A stretch of 64,000 bases of DNA from Pelagibacterium nitratireducens (GTDB lineage: Bacteria; Pseudomonadota; Alphaproteobacteria; Rhizobiales; Devosiaceae): positions 1,530,501 to 1,594,500 of the forward strand of contig NZ_CP146275.1 in NCBI RefSeq assembly GCF_037044555.1. The letters run 5' to 3'. A model generated the notes under the pieces. That model worked only from the letters and a program-made list of their open reading frames with translations. It had not been told where the DNA came from and searched no databases. Positions 37,457 to 45,809 of the stretch are shown in pieces. The translations under genes were made by a program, and so were the position numbers. Positions within the stretch are counted from its first letter, which is position 1; each line of letters begins with the position of its first letter.

Positions 37457-38335
37457 ATGGCGTTTGGACGATGGACACGAAGGATTGCGGCTGGACTGTT
37501 GTTTGGAACAATGGCCGGCCCGCTTGCCGCCCAAACGCCCGAGCCACCGATCTGGGTTATCGAGGACGACAATTCGACCGTCTATATGATTGGCACCGTG
37601 CATATGATGCGCGACGGCGTGGATTGGGAAAGCCCGCAACTGGCCGACATTCTCGATGCGGCCGACAACGTCTGGCTCGAGCTCGCCAGTTTCGATCCTC
37701 CGGAAAACCTGTTCGGGCTCATAATGGAATCGGGCATGTCGCCTGACCGTCCGCTGTCTTCATTGCTTGATGACGAGGAAATGGCAGGGCTTGAAACCAT
37801 TCTCGATGAGCATGGGGTGCCGCTCGACAGTTTCGATGACTTGCGCCCCTGGTACGCGTATTTGCAGATTTCGAGCCTGATGCTGGTCGATGCCGGGTTC
37901 GATCCGCAGGGCGGCATCGACATGCACATCAAGGACCGGGCCGACCGGATGGGCATTCCCGTGATGGGGTTTGAAACCTTCGAGCAACAGTTCGAAACGC
38001 TTTCGGGCATGGACGAGGCCGTGCAACTGGACGTGCTGCGCCAGACCATAGTCGAATATGAGGAAGCCAAGATCAGTCTGGTCGATGAACTGGAAAGCTG
38101 GATCGACGGCGATCTTTCCACTCTGGAGAGGGAAACCGCCGAAATCGCCGAGGAACTGGAAGGGTTCTACGATGTGCTGTTTACCGAGCGCAATCTCGGT
38201 TTTGCCGATGGTATCGAGGACATTCTCTCGGGCAAGGGGACATCTTTGGTGGCCGTCGGGCTGGGCCACTATGTCGGCCCGGATTCCATTCCCGAAATTC
38301 TGGAAGAACGCGGCTATACGGTCGAGCGGCGCTAG
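37457..38335 (+). CDS. TraB/GumN-family exported protein
   Basis: 292 residues with a signal peptide (cleavage near PLAAQ). IWVIEDDNSTVYMIGTVHMM and WLEL/ELASF are the start of the TraB/GumN domain, and the conserved GxGH appears as VGLGHYVGPDSI near the C-terminus. Some members are thought to be periplasmic peptidases or regulators; no firm activity is established. The stop codon shares the CTAG tetranucleotide with the converging gntK stop. Confidence 0.85.
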   Translation: MAFGRWTRRIAAGLLFGTMAGPLAAQTPEPPIWVIEDDNSTVYMIGTVHMMRDGVDWESPQLADILDAADNVWLELASFDPPENLFGLIMESGMSPDRPLSSLLDDEEMAGLETILDEHGVPLDSFDDLRPWYAYLQISSLMLVDAGFDPQGGIDMHIKDRADRMGIPVMGFETFEQQFETLSGMDEAVQLDVLRQTIVEYEEAKISLVDELESWIDGDLSTLERETAEIAEELEGFYDVLFTERNLGFADGIEDILSGKGTSLVAVGLGHYVGPDSIPEILEERGYTVERR

Positions 38336-38853
38336 CCGAGTGCCGCAGCCGCTTCGTCGACGATCTCTTTGATCGACAGTGCCACGTCGATGGTTATGCC
38401 GTGCTCGTCGGGTCCGAACGGCTCGAGGGTCGCGAACTGGCTGTCGAGCAGGGCCGATGGCATGAAATGGCCCGGACGGTTGGCCTGGCGCTCGGCAATG
38501 ACCGATTTGTCCCCATGCAGCAGCACGAAGCCGATCGGTTCCTCGGCCCGGTTTGTGAGGCAATCGCGATAGGATCGGCGCAGGGCCGAGCATGCGCAGA
38601 CAACCCGCCCATTGGTGTCGGCGGTGTTGCGCATGGCGTCGGCAACGATCTCCAGCCACGGCCAGCGGTCTGAATCCTCGAGCGGGGTGCCGCCGCGCAT
38701 CTTTTCGACATTGGCGCGCGGATGGAGATTGTCGGCGTCGATAAAGGGCACATCCAGCCGTTCGGCCAGCTCCTCCCCGATTGTCGATTTTCCGGCGCCC
38801 GAAACGCCCATGACGACGATGAGACGGGGTTTGCTGGAGGCAGGTGACGGCAT
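38332..38853 (-). CDS. gntK: Gluconokinase
   Basis: 173 residues. The P-loop MGVSGAGKST (15-24) and FIDADNLHPRANVEKM, then LEPFGPDEHGITIDV at the end, are diagnostic for GntK. It phosphorylates gluconate to 6-phosphogluconate, the substrate of Gnd encoded divergently next to it, so the pair forms a short gluconate entry route into the pentose phosphate pathway. ATG 38853 is selected (GGATCGCC upstream). A LacI-type operator lies 57-70 bases upstream. Confidence 0.92.
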   Translation of the reverse strand: MPSPASSKPRLIVVMGVSGAGKSTIGEELAERLDVPFIDADNLHPRANVEKMRGGTPLEDSDRWPWLEIVADAMRNTADTNGRVVCACSALRRSYRDCLTNRAEEPIGFVLLHGDKSVIAERQANRPGHFMPSALLDSQFATLEPFGPDEHGITIDVALSIKEIVDEAAAALG

Positions 38854-38909
38854 GGCGATCCGGGTGTTGCTTGATGAGGTTTTCTTACCTGCCACGGTCC
38901 CGCCCGCGC

Positions 38910-38923
38910 TGCAATCGGTTGCA
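38910..38923. promoter_or_regulatory. LacI/GalR-family operator before gntK
   Basis: TGCAATCGGTTGCA matches the LacI-family pattern TGnAAnCGnTTnCA at every fixed position and is a near-perfect palindrome with a central CG. It lies 57-70 bases upstream of gntK, in the 297-base divergent gap before gnd. The cognate repressor gene is not in this window. Confidence 0.65.
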
Positions 38924-39150
38924 AGCCATTGATGCATCGGAGTGACAGCAGGGCGCGATGATGCACGCCGGAGGTTCGGCACAACTTGCCCCGGCTCCCG
39001 TCGAGGGCTAGAGACAAGGACTATAGAACTGGAACCAGGGGTCGCCCAACCGATGGACACGGCGTTCCAGGTCCTTATTTGGTCGCGCGGTCGAAGCGGA
39101 AAAGTCTGCAGCTTTTCCTGACCGCACACGAAAGTTGAGAGGCTTTGTGC

Positions 39151-40563
39151 ATGGAAGAGGCAGATATCGGCCTTGTCGGGCTTGGGGTGATGGGTGAAAA
39201 TCTTGCCCTCAACATTGCCGACAACGGCTACAAGGTGGCCGTTTACAACCGCACCGCTGAGAAGGTGGATGCGTTTCTGGCCAATGCCGGGGACCTGAAA
39301 TCCAACGTGATGGGCAGCGGCGAACTGGCGACGTTCATTTCCATGCTCAAACGGCCGCGCTCGGTCATCATCATGGTCAAGGCCGGCGATCCGGTCGATC
39401 AGGTGATTGCCGAACTCAAGCCGCTGCTTTCCGAGGGCGATGTCATCATCGACGCGGGCAACGCCAATTACCACGACACCGTACGCCGCTTTTCAGAGCT
39501 CGATGGCACGGGCATCGGCTTTCTGGGCATCGGGGTGTCGGGTGGAGAAGAGGGTGCACGGCACGGCCCCTCCATCATGGTCGGCGGTTCGGAAGCCCAG
39601 TGGGACAATGCCGAGGCCGTCCTGACCGCCATTTCCGCCAAGTTCAATGGCGAGGCGTGTTGCGCCTATCTGGGGACCGGCGGGGCGGGCCATTTCGTCA
39701 AGACCATCCACAACGGCATCGAATATGCCGACATGCAGATGATCGGCGAGATTTACGGCATCATGCGCGACGGGCTGGCCATGAGTCCCGCCGAGTGTGC
39801 CAAGGTTTTCGAGGAGTGGAACAAGGGCCCCCTCGATAGCTATCTCATTGAAATCACCAGCCATGTGCTCAACGCCATGGACGATGAGTCCGGCAAGCCA
39901 TTGGTCGAGGTCATTCTCGATGCGGCGGGCCAGAAGGGTACTGGCCGCTGGTCGGCCATCGAAGCGCTCAATCTGGGCGTGTCGGCCACCACGATCGAAG
40001 GTGCGGTTGCCGCGCGGTCGATTTCGGCGATGAAGGACGAGCGCGTCCGGGGCGAGGAAATCTACGGCGCGGGCGCCAAAGGCAAGGCGACCATTTCGCT
40101 CGAGGCGCTGGAAAAGGCGCTGCTGGCCGGAAAGATCGCAGCGTATGCGCAGGGCTTTGCGGTCATGGCCAAGGCGTCCGAGGACAATGGCTGGAACCTG
40201 CCGCTGGCCACCATCGCCAAGATCTGGCGGGCAGGCTGCATCATCCGGTCGCGGTTCCTTGACCAGATTGCCCAGGCGTTCGACAGCGGTGGGGCGGCCA
40301 ATCTTCTGACCCAACCGGCCTTCATCGACATGATGAAGGACAGCAATGGCGCATTGCGGGCCGTGGTTGCCACCTGCGCGATCAATGAATTGCCGTCGCC
40401 CTGTCTTTCGTCGGCCCTGGCCTATTTCGATGCCTATCGCCAGGCGCGGGGCACGACCAATCTGACCCAGGGGCAGCGCGATTTCTTCGGCGCCCACGGG
40501 TTCAAGCGCTCGGACAAGGATGGCGATTTTCACCACACATGGCCGAGCCTGATCGGTCAATAA
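39151..40563 (+). CDS. gnd: 6-Phosphogluconate dehydrogenase (decarboxylating)
   Basis: 470 residues, the long NADP-type enzyme converting 6-phosphogluconate to ribulose-5-phosphate. The Rossmann motif GLVGLGVMGENLALNIADNGY opens the protein; GVSGGEEGARHGPSIMVGG and KGTGRWSAIEAL mark the active site. GAGAGGC precedes ATG 39151. Divergent to gntK, and rpe (next pathway step) is also in the window. Confidence 0.96.
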   Translation: MEEADIGLVGLGVMGENLALNIADNGYKVAVYNRTAEKVDAFLANAGDLKSNVMGSGELATFISMLKRPRSVIIMVKAGDPVDQVIAELKPLLSEGDVIIDAGNANYHDTVRRFSELDGTGIGFLGIGVSGGEEGARHGPSIMVGGSEAQWDNAEAVLTAISAKFNGEACCAYLGTGGAGHFVKTIHNGIEYADMQMIGEIYGIMRDGLAMSPAECAKVFEEWNKGPLDSYLIEITSHVLNAMDDESGKPLVEVILDAAGQKGTGRWSAIEALNLGVSATTIEGAVAARSISAMKDERVRGEEIYGAGAKGKATISLEALEKALLAGKIAAYAQGFAVMAKASEDNGWNLPLATIAKIWRAGCIIRSRFLDQIAQAFDSGGAANLLTQPAFIDMMKDSNGALRAVVATCAINELPSPCLSSALAYFDAYRQARGTTNLTQGQRDFFGAHGFKRSDKDGDFHHTWPSLIGQ

Positions 40564-40567
40564 CGAG

Positions 40568-40589
40568 AAGGCCGGGGCAACCCGGCCTT
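40568..40589. terminator. Bidirectional terminator between gnd and the Tet-like gene
   Basis: AAGGCCGGG (40568-40576) pairs with CCCGGCCTT (40581-40589) over a GCAA loop. The right arm touches the stop codon of the converging MFS gene (40588-40590). Confidence 0.75.
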
Positions 40590-41955
40590 ATTTGTTCGTG
40601 GTCTGAGCTGCACCTTCCGGCTCACCGTTGCCGTTCTCGTCCTCGGGCAGTTCGGTTTCGGGCGGATTGACCGCCTGGCCGCTCGGTTGGGCATAGCGCG
40701 GTTTTTCGCGCGCTTCATCATAGGGCCGGTGCGACAGGTCATAGCGGATGGCGGCGAAGATAAAGAGCGCCATGGCGCAGGCAATGATCAGCCCGGCCGC
40801 AAAGAACGGCGCACCGGGGAAGGTGAAGGGCCGCAGATCATTGTTGGTGAAAAAGGAAAACATCTGCGTCGCCGCGAGCGGCGCGATGATGGCGGTCAGC
40901 GAATTTGAGGCGTTGACCGCGCCCTGAAGTTCACCCTGCTGGTTGGCGCGGGCGTTGTTGGCCAAAAGTCCGGTGAGTGCCGGGGCCGCGACACCCGAAA
41001 AGGCGCCGACGACCAGGAAGGTCCACAAGCCCAGCTCGGTGTGGATCATCGAGACCCCGATAAAGGCGACCATGGCCAGCGTGAGCCCGATGATAACGGT
41101 GGCGGTAACACCGAGATAGCGGGTTGAAAATCCGACCAGAAGGGCTTGGCTCAGCGCGAACAGGATGCCGAATATGGCCAGCGACCGGCCAACCTGCGAT
41201 GGCCCCCAGCCAAATTGCTCGATGGTGAAGAAGTTCCAGACATTGGGATAGGTCTGTCCGGAGAGCGAAAACAGGAACACGCAGCCCAGCAGAACGAAGA
41301 TCACCGGGGTATGGCGGAAGGCCCAGAGCGCGCCGAAGGGGTTGGCGCGCTTCCAGTTGAACCGGCGACGCCGGAATTTCGACAGGCTTTCGGGCAAAAC
41401 GAAAAAGCCGAACACCACATTGGCGGCAGCCAGCGCCGAGGCCAGATAGAAGGGTGCGCGAGGCCCGAATTCGCCCAACTCGCCGCCGATCACCGGGCCC
41501 ACGATAAAGCCCAGCCCGAAGGCGGCCCCGATCAGCCCGAATCGTTGCGAGCGCTTTTCCTGGGGCGTGATGTCGGCCACATAGGCCGTTGCCGTGCCCA
41601 TCGCCGCGCCGCAGATGCCCGAGAGCACGCGGCCAACGAACAGCCACAGAAGCGTGGGCGCCCAGGCCATGATGAGGTAATCGAGAGACAGCCCGACCAG
41701 CGAGAGCAGCAGGATCGGTCGGCGTCCCCACCGGTCGGACAGATTTCCCAGGATGGGGGAGAAGATGAACTGCATCGAGGCATAAACGAAGATCAGATAG
41801 CCGCCGATCTTGGCGGCATCGGTCATTCCTTCGTGCGACAGCTCGACGATCAGCCCCGGAAGCACCGGCAGTATGATGCCCAGCCCCACGATGTCGAGAA
41901 ATACCGTGAGAAGGATAAATACGAGCGTCAGCTTGGACTGGGGATTAACGCGCAT
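40588..41955 (-). CDS. TetA-like MFS efflux pump
   Basis: 455 residues, twelve membrane segments. MFS motif GNLSDRWGRRPILLLSL and the early FLDIVGLGIILPVLPGL match the TCR/Tet subfamily of drug:proton antiporters. Chromosomal relatives are common in alphaproteobacteria and are not necessarily resistance determinants. A hydrophilic tail of about 50 residues (YDEAREKPRYAQPSGQ... to the end) extends beyond the last segment. Converges on gnd. Confidence 0.83.
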   Translation of the reverse strand: MRVNPQSKLTLVFILLTVFLDIVGLGIILPVLPGLIVELSHEGMTDAAKIGGYLIFVYASMQFIFSPILGNLSDRWGRRPILLLSLVGLSLDYLIMAWAPTLLWLFVGRVLSGICGAAMGTATAYVADITPQEKRSQRFGLIGAAFGLGFIVGPVIGGELGEFGPRAPFYLASALAAANVVFGFFVLPESLSKFRRRRFNWKRANPFGALWAFRHTPVIFVLLGCVFLFSLSGQTYPNVWNFFTIEQFGWGPSQVGRSLAIFGILFALSQALLVGFSTRYLGVTATVIIGLTLAMVAFIGVSMIHTELGLWTFLVVGAFSGVAAPALTGLLANNARANQQGELQGAVNASNSLTAIIAPLAATQMFSFFTNNDLRPFTFPGAPFFAAGLIIACAMALFIFAAIRYDLSHRPYDEAREKPRYAQPSGQAVNPPETELPEDENGNGEPEGAAQTTNK

Positions 41956-42046
41956 GGATTTTGGGTGCGGCCTTTGGACAAGCGTTCAGTTGGCATATCG
42001 GCGGTGGGAAAGGCAAGAACCAAGAAGCCGGTTCCGAGGCCTTCGA

Positions 42047-43237
42047 TCAACTCTTTCCCGTTTGAATGGCATCATACCCATAAAGCCAGTCCAGACGCTT
42101 GAAATGTCCCTGGGGACCTTCAACCCTGATGACCGCGTTGCGGGCCAGCGAGAAGGGAAAGCCCATATGAAAGATTTTCCCGTTGCTGGCCGAGACGTCC
42201 TGCACACGCTTTACCCGCTCCTGACGCAAGGCTGCAAAGCGGGAAAAGGCGTGCTCGGCGCTGGGCGAGGCGGCGAGCAGGGGCGCCAGAACCGCAGCGT
42301 CCTCTATGCCCATCGCCGCGCCCTGGGCCTGAAACGGCAGCATGGCGTGGGCGGCATCGCCGACAAGCCCGATAGGACCCTTGTGCCAGACGGGCGTTGC
42401 CACGCTCGAAAGGACCCAGGGTGTCCATTCTTCGCCCACTGAATCGAGAATGCGGGCCAAGCGCCTGTCCCTGCCGGGCTTTATCCGTGGTGCGCGGTGG
42501 TCGAGGACGGAAAGATCGCGCTCTTTTTCCTGCGTGAACAGCGCCAGATTGACCGTGTTGCGGTGTGGCAATGGATAGACCACGAGGTGAAAATGGGGAT
42601 TGAGCAGCAGGCTGGTGCGATTGAGGTCGAGGACATCTGAGAGCGCGTCGGGCGCGACCAGTGCGCGCCAGGCCACCTTGCCGGTGTATCGGGCGTCCGA
42701 GCCGTCCAGATAGCGGGTTCGCGTGACCGAGCGGACCCCGTCGGCACCGACAAAAGCGAAGGGCTTTGCCTTGCGGCTTTTCCCGTCCGGGTCCTGTGCG
42801 CTCACCGTCAGGGTGTTGGCTGAACTCTCGAGGACAAAATCGGTGACGGAAAAGACGATGTCGATATTGGCAAAGCGCCTGGCGGCGCTGTGGAGAACGT
42901 CGAGCAGATCGGCCCGATGCATCACGGCATAGGGCGCCCCGAAGCGTGTTTCGATGGCTCTGCCCAGCGTGAGGGTCTGCAGCGGCGTTTCCCTTCCATC
43001 GGGAAAGATGTCGATCCCTTCGGGTGCAAAGCTGCGTTCGGCTATCGCTTGAGAAAGCCCCAGGCTGTCGAGCACTTTTCGCGCGTTGGCGCTGATCTGG
43101 AGCCCGGCGCCGAATTCGGAAACCGCGGCATTGCGCTCGAGCACGACAACCTGCAGGCCGAATTTGGCCAGCGCCAGCGCAAGGGTCAGCCCGGCAATTC
43201 CAGCGCCGGCAATATAGACTGTGCGCGGAGCGCCCAT
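42047..43237 (-). CDS. FAD-dependent monooxygenase, salicylate-hydroxylase-like
   Basis: 396 residues of the PHBH-fold group A flavoprotein monooxygenases. The dinucleotide motif GAGIAGLTLALAL (11-23) and VLERN, then GLVGDAAHAMLPFQAQGAAMGIEDA near the C-terminus, bind FAD. Such enzymes hydroxylate aromatic rings with NAD(P)H. Substrate unknown. It starts six bases after the zinc-finger gene and is co-directional with it. The start MGAPRTVYIAG lies at ATG 43237. Confidence 0.87.
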   Translation of the reverse strand: MGAPRTVYIAGAGIAGLTLALALAKFGLQVVVLERNAAVSEFGAGLQISANARKVLDSLGLSQAIAERSFAPEGIDIFPDGRETPLQTLTLGRAIETRFGAPYAVMHRADLLDVLHSAARRFANIDIVFSVTDFVLESSANTLTVSAQDPDGKSRKAKPFAFVGADGVRSVTRTRYLDGSDARYTGKVAWRALVAPDALSDVLDLNRTSLLLNPHFHLVVYPLPHRNTVNLALFTQEKERDLSVLDHRAPRIKPGRDRRLARILDSVGEEWTPWVLSSVATPVWHKGPIGLVGDAAHAMLPFQAQGAAMGIEDAAVLAPLLAASPSAEHAFSRFAALRQERVKRVQDVSASNGKIFHMGFPFSLARNAVIRVEGPQGHFKRLDWLYGYDAIQTGKS

Positions 43238-43243
43238 GGCGCT

Positions 43244-43489
43244 CTAGGCGTGTTCGACCTCGAACACCGCGCTGGGCGGGTTGGCCGCACCATGGGGCAG
43301 GGCGGGGCTGAAGATATAGAGCGTCGAGCAATAGGGGCAGACGATCTCGGTGTCGTGGCCCATGTCGAGGAACACATGGGGATGGTCGAAGGGCGGCTTT
43401 GCGCCAACGCACTGGAATTCCTTGGCGCCGATCTCGATGCGGGCCAATCCTTCGGAATTGTGGAAGTGAGGAGTTCCGTGCTGTGCCAT
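43244..43489 (-). CDS. CHCC zinc-finger protein
   Basis: 81 residues. FQCVGAKPPFDHPHVFLDMG followed by IVCPYCST supplies the Cys, His, Cys, Cys set of the zf-CHCC fold, also found in the NDUFS6 subunit of mitochondrial complex I. Bacterial versions are small conserved proteins with unproved respiratory links. ATG 43489 (MAQHGTPHFH) is chosen; an in-frame start 45 bases upstream is possible. Immediately followed by the monooxygenase gene. Confidence 0.85.
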   Translation of the reverse strand: MAQHGTPHFHNSEGLARIEIGAKEFQCVGAKPPFDHPHVFLDMGHDTEIVCPYCSTLYIFSPALPHGAANPPSAVFEVEHA

Positions 43490-43634
43490 GAGAGCGACCA
43501 TCCGGCTGGGCTTGTTTGAAATCGGGCGGACCATACCGATTTGGGCCGGTCATGGCCAGAGACATGTTGGCGCGGTTGGCGCTGCGGTGCGGGCTTGGTA
43601 AGAGAAGGCGATTTCAGAATCGAAAGAATCCCTT

Positions 43635-44393
43635 ATGCCCGTTTTCCAATCCGAAGGTTTCGCGCTTGCCTACCAGGTTCACGGCGAGGGAAAGCCGATA
43701 ATTGCCGTTCATGGCTTTGCTTCGAATGGAGACGTCAACTGGGTGGCGACCGGCTGGGTCGATGAGCTCACCAAGGCGGGTTATCAGGTCGTCACGCTGG
43801 ACAATCGCGGTCACGGAGCGTCCGAAAAGATCTACGATCCATCGGTCTATGGCGCTCCGGACATGGCGCGGGACGTGGCCAATCTCATCGATCATCTCGG
43901 GTTCGATAAGGCTGCGCTGATCGGCTATTCGATGGGCGCGCGGATCAGCGCTTTCGTGTGCATCCAGAACCCGGAAAAGGTCGCCTGCGCCATCTTTGGC
44001 GGGCTGGGCGGCAATATGGTGCGCCCGATGCTCGACAGCGACGAGATCATCGCCGGGCTCAACGCGCCCACGCTGGCCGATGTCACCCACAAGACAGGGC
44101 GGCAGTTCCGCATTTTTGCCGAACATACAAAGAGCGATTTGAAGGCGCTTTCGGCCTGCATGGCCGGGTCGCGCACCAAAATGACCGAAGAGCAGGTCAG
44201 CCAGATTGCCGTGCCGGTTCTGGTTGCCGTGGGCAGCGAAGACGAGGTGGGCGGCGACCCCCAGGTGCTGGCCAATCTGATGGCGCATGGCGAAGCGCTG
44301 GTTATCGAGCGCCGCGATCACATGCGCGCAACCGGCGACCCGCAGTTCAGGCGGGGCGCGGTGGCGTTTCTGGCGCGGGTTTATCCCGCGTAA
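43635..44393 (+). CDS. Alpha/beta hydrolase
   Basis: 252 residues. HGFASNGDVNW carries the oxyanion-hole segment, GYSMGA the nucleophile Ser, and VIERRDHMRAT the histidine region. Similar to alpha/beta hydrolases of the proline-iminopeptidase/haloalkane-dehalogenase type; substrate unknown. Start MPVFQSEGF at ATG 43635. cysE follows after about 98 bases in the same direction. Confidence 0.86.
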   Translation: MPVFQSEGFALAYQVHGEGKPIIAVHGFASNGDVNWVATGWVDELTKAGYQVVTLDNRGHGASEKIYDPSVYGAPDMARDVANLIDHLGFDKAALIGYSMGARISAFVCIQNPEKVACAIFGGLGGNMVRPMLDSDEIIAGLNAPTLADVTHKTGRQFRIFAEHTKSDLKALSACMAGSRTKMTEEQVSQIAVPVLVAVGSEDEVGGDPQVLANLMAHGEALVIERRDHMRATGDPQFRRGAVAFLARVYPA

Positions 44394-44490
44394 GGCAAAA
44401 GTGAACCAATTTGCCTCAGAACCCTTTGTTTGCGACAATGGGTTCGCCTATATGTGGCAATCTGAAAAAATCGCAGCGAGCGGAGAAGTC

Positions 44491-45312
44491 ATGTCCTCGA
44501 GCGTCAAGAAGCCCGGCACCATCAAGGCCGTCGATCCCATATGGGATGCGATGACGGTCGAGGCCGAGCGCATTTGCGCCGACGAACCCTTCCTCACGCA
44601 ACTGGCGATTTCGAGCATTCTCAATCATTCGAGTTTTGAATCGGCGCTGGCCCATCGGCTGGCCGCGCGGCTCGACCATTCCGACGTTCCGGCCGATCTT
44701 ATCCGGCAGGCGTTCGATGAAATGCTCGAGAGCCATCCCGAAATCACCGCCTCGGCACGGGCCGATCTGGCGGCGACCCTGGAGCGCGACCCGGCCTGCC
44801 ACAGGGTCGTCGAGCCCTTCCTGTTCTTCAAGGGCTTTCAGGCCATTCAGACGCATCGTTTTGCCCATGCGCTGTGGAACACGGGGCGTCGCGATTTCGC
44901 ACTCTATCTGCAAAGCCGGTCCAGCCAGGTGTTCCAGACCGACATCAACCCAGCCGCCCGGATCGGCAAGGGTATCATGCTCGATCATGCCACCGGCTTT
45001 GTCGTGGGCGAAACGGCGGTGATCGGCGATCATGTCTCGATTCTGCATTCGGTGACGCTGGGCGGCACCGGCAAGGCCGATCAGGACCGGCACCCCAAGA
45101 TCGGCAATGGCGTGCTCATCGGGGCAGGAGCCAAGATTTTGGGCAATATCAAGGTTGGCGATTGCTCACGCGTCGCCGCCGGCTCGGTGGTGCTCAAGGA
45201 AGTGCCCGAGCGCACCACGGTGGCCGGTGTGCCGGCCAAGGTGGTTGGCGAAGCCGGTTGCAACCAGCCGGCGACGGTCATGGACCAGATCGTCATGGTC
45301 TCACGCGACTGA
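44491..45312 (+). CDS. cysE: Serine O-acetyltransferase
   Basis: 273 residues. An N-terminal helical domain (DPIWDAMTVEAERICADEPFL) precedes left-handed beta-helix hexapeptide repeats including LDHATGFVVGETAVIGDHVSIL and the catalytic HSVTLGGTGK. It transfers acetyl from acetyl-CoA to serine for cysteine synthesis. ATG 44491 follows CGGAGAAG; earlier in-frame ATGs (44452, 44287) lack such a site. Confidence 0.94.
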   Translation: MSSSVKKPGTIKAVDPIWDAMTVEAERICADEPFLTQLAISSILNHSSFESALAHRLAARLDHSDVPADLIRQAFDEMLESHPEITASARADLAATLERDPACHRVVEPFLFFKGFQAIQTHRFAHALWNTGRRDFALYLQSRSSQVFQTDINPAARIGKGIMLDHATGFVVGETAVIGDHVSILHSVTLGGTGKADQDRHPKIGNGVLIGAGAKILGNIKVGDCSRVAAGSVVLKEVPERTTVAGVPAKVVGEAGCNQPATVMDQIVMVSRD

Positions 45313-45324
45313 CAGCGTGTGCAG

Positions 45325-45353
45325 CGGGGAAAAATCATCCCCGTTCTTGCGTT
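45325..45353 (+). terminator. Probable terminator after cysE
   Basis: CGGGGA (45325-45330) pairs with TCCCCG (45338-45343) over a seven-base loop, followed by TTCTTGCGTTT, only 12 bases beyond the cysE stop. Confidence 0.6.
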
Positions 45354-45462
45354 TGGGGCCATGATGGCTAAAGTCGCGCCGACCTCAAAACGACTGTAAT
45401 CGATAGCGTTCCAGCGGTGGGCATTGGCTTCGCCGAGCGATAGCGCGCAATGGAGACTTTTT

Positions 45463-45681
45463 GTGAAGCACGAAGAAATCATCAAGCTGCAGAAATACCT
45501 GCAACACAAGTTCGGCAACCGCTCCATCGATGTTCGCCCCCGCCCCAAGCAGGACGACTCGGTCGAACTCTACCTGGGCGATGAATTCATCGGTCTGATC
45601 TATCTCGATGAAGACGAGGGTGAACGGTCTTACATGGTGCAGATTTCGATTCTCGATATCGATCTCGACGAAGTCAGCTAA
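45463..45681 (+). CDS. DUF3126 family protein
   Basis: 72 residues starting with GTG: MKHEEIIKLQKYLQHKFGN. The DUF3126 core continues with VELYLGDEFIGLIYLDEDEGERSYMVQ. The GTG start (45463) is chosen because GGAG lies eight bases before it and the family begins here; the 13-residue upstream part of the frame is probably untranslated. Function unknown. Often found close to cysE in Hyphomicrobiales, and followed by a strong terminator. Confidence 0.78.
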   Translation: MKHEEIIKLQKYLQHKFGNRSIDVRPRPKQDDSVELYLGDEFIGLIYLDEDEGERSYMVQISILDIDLDEVS

Positions 45682-45707
45682 TCGGCTGCAAATAAAAAGT
45701 GAATTTT

Positions 45708-45737
45708 AAAAAGGCTTCCCGTTCGGGGAGCCTTTTT
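45708..45737. terminator. Terminator after the DUF3126 gene
   Basis: AAAAAGGCTTCCC (45708-45720) pairs with GGGGAGCCTTTTT (45725-45737), one wobble pair, four-base loop. Confidence 0.85.
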
Positions 45738-45809
45738 GCATTTCGGTCGTTTGCCGTGCATGCTTCCCGTCAGGGGGATTTGTTTGCGGGCTAACAAAGG
45801 GAGGCTCCA

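Noticed and set aside
44287..44490. Upstream extension of the cysE frame overlapping the alpha/beta hydrolase gene
   Set aside because: The region before 44491 lies in another frame of a clear gene and lacks a ribosome site; the ATG at 44491 fits the family start.
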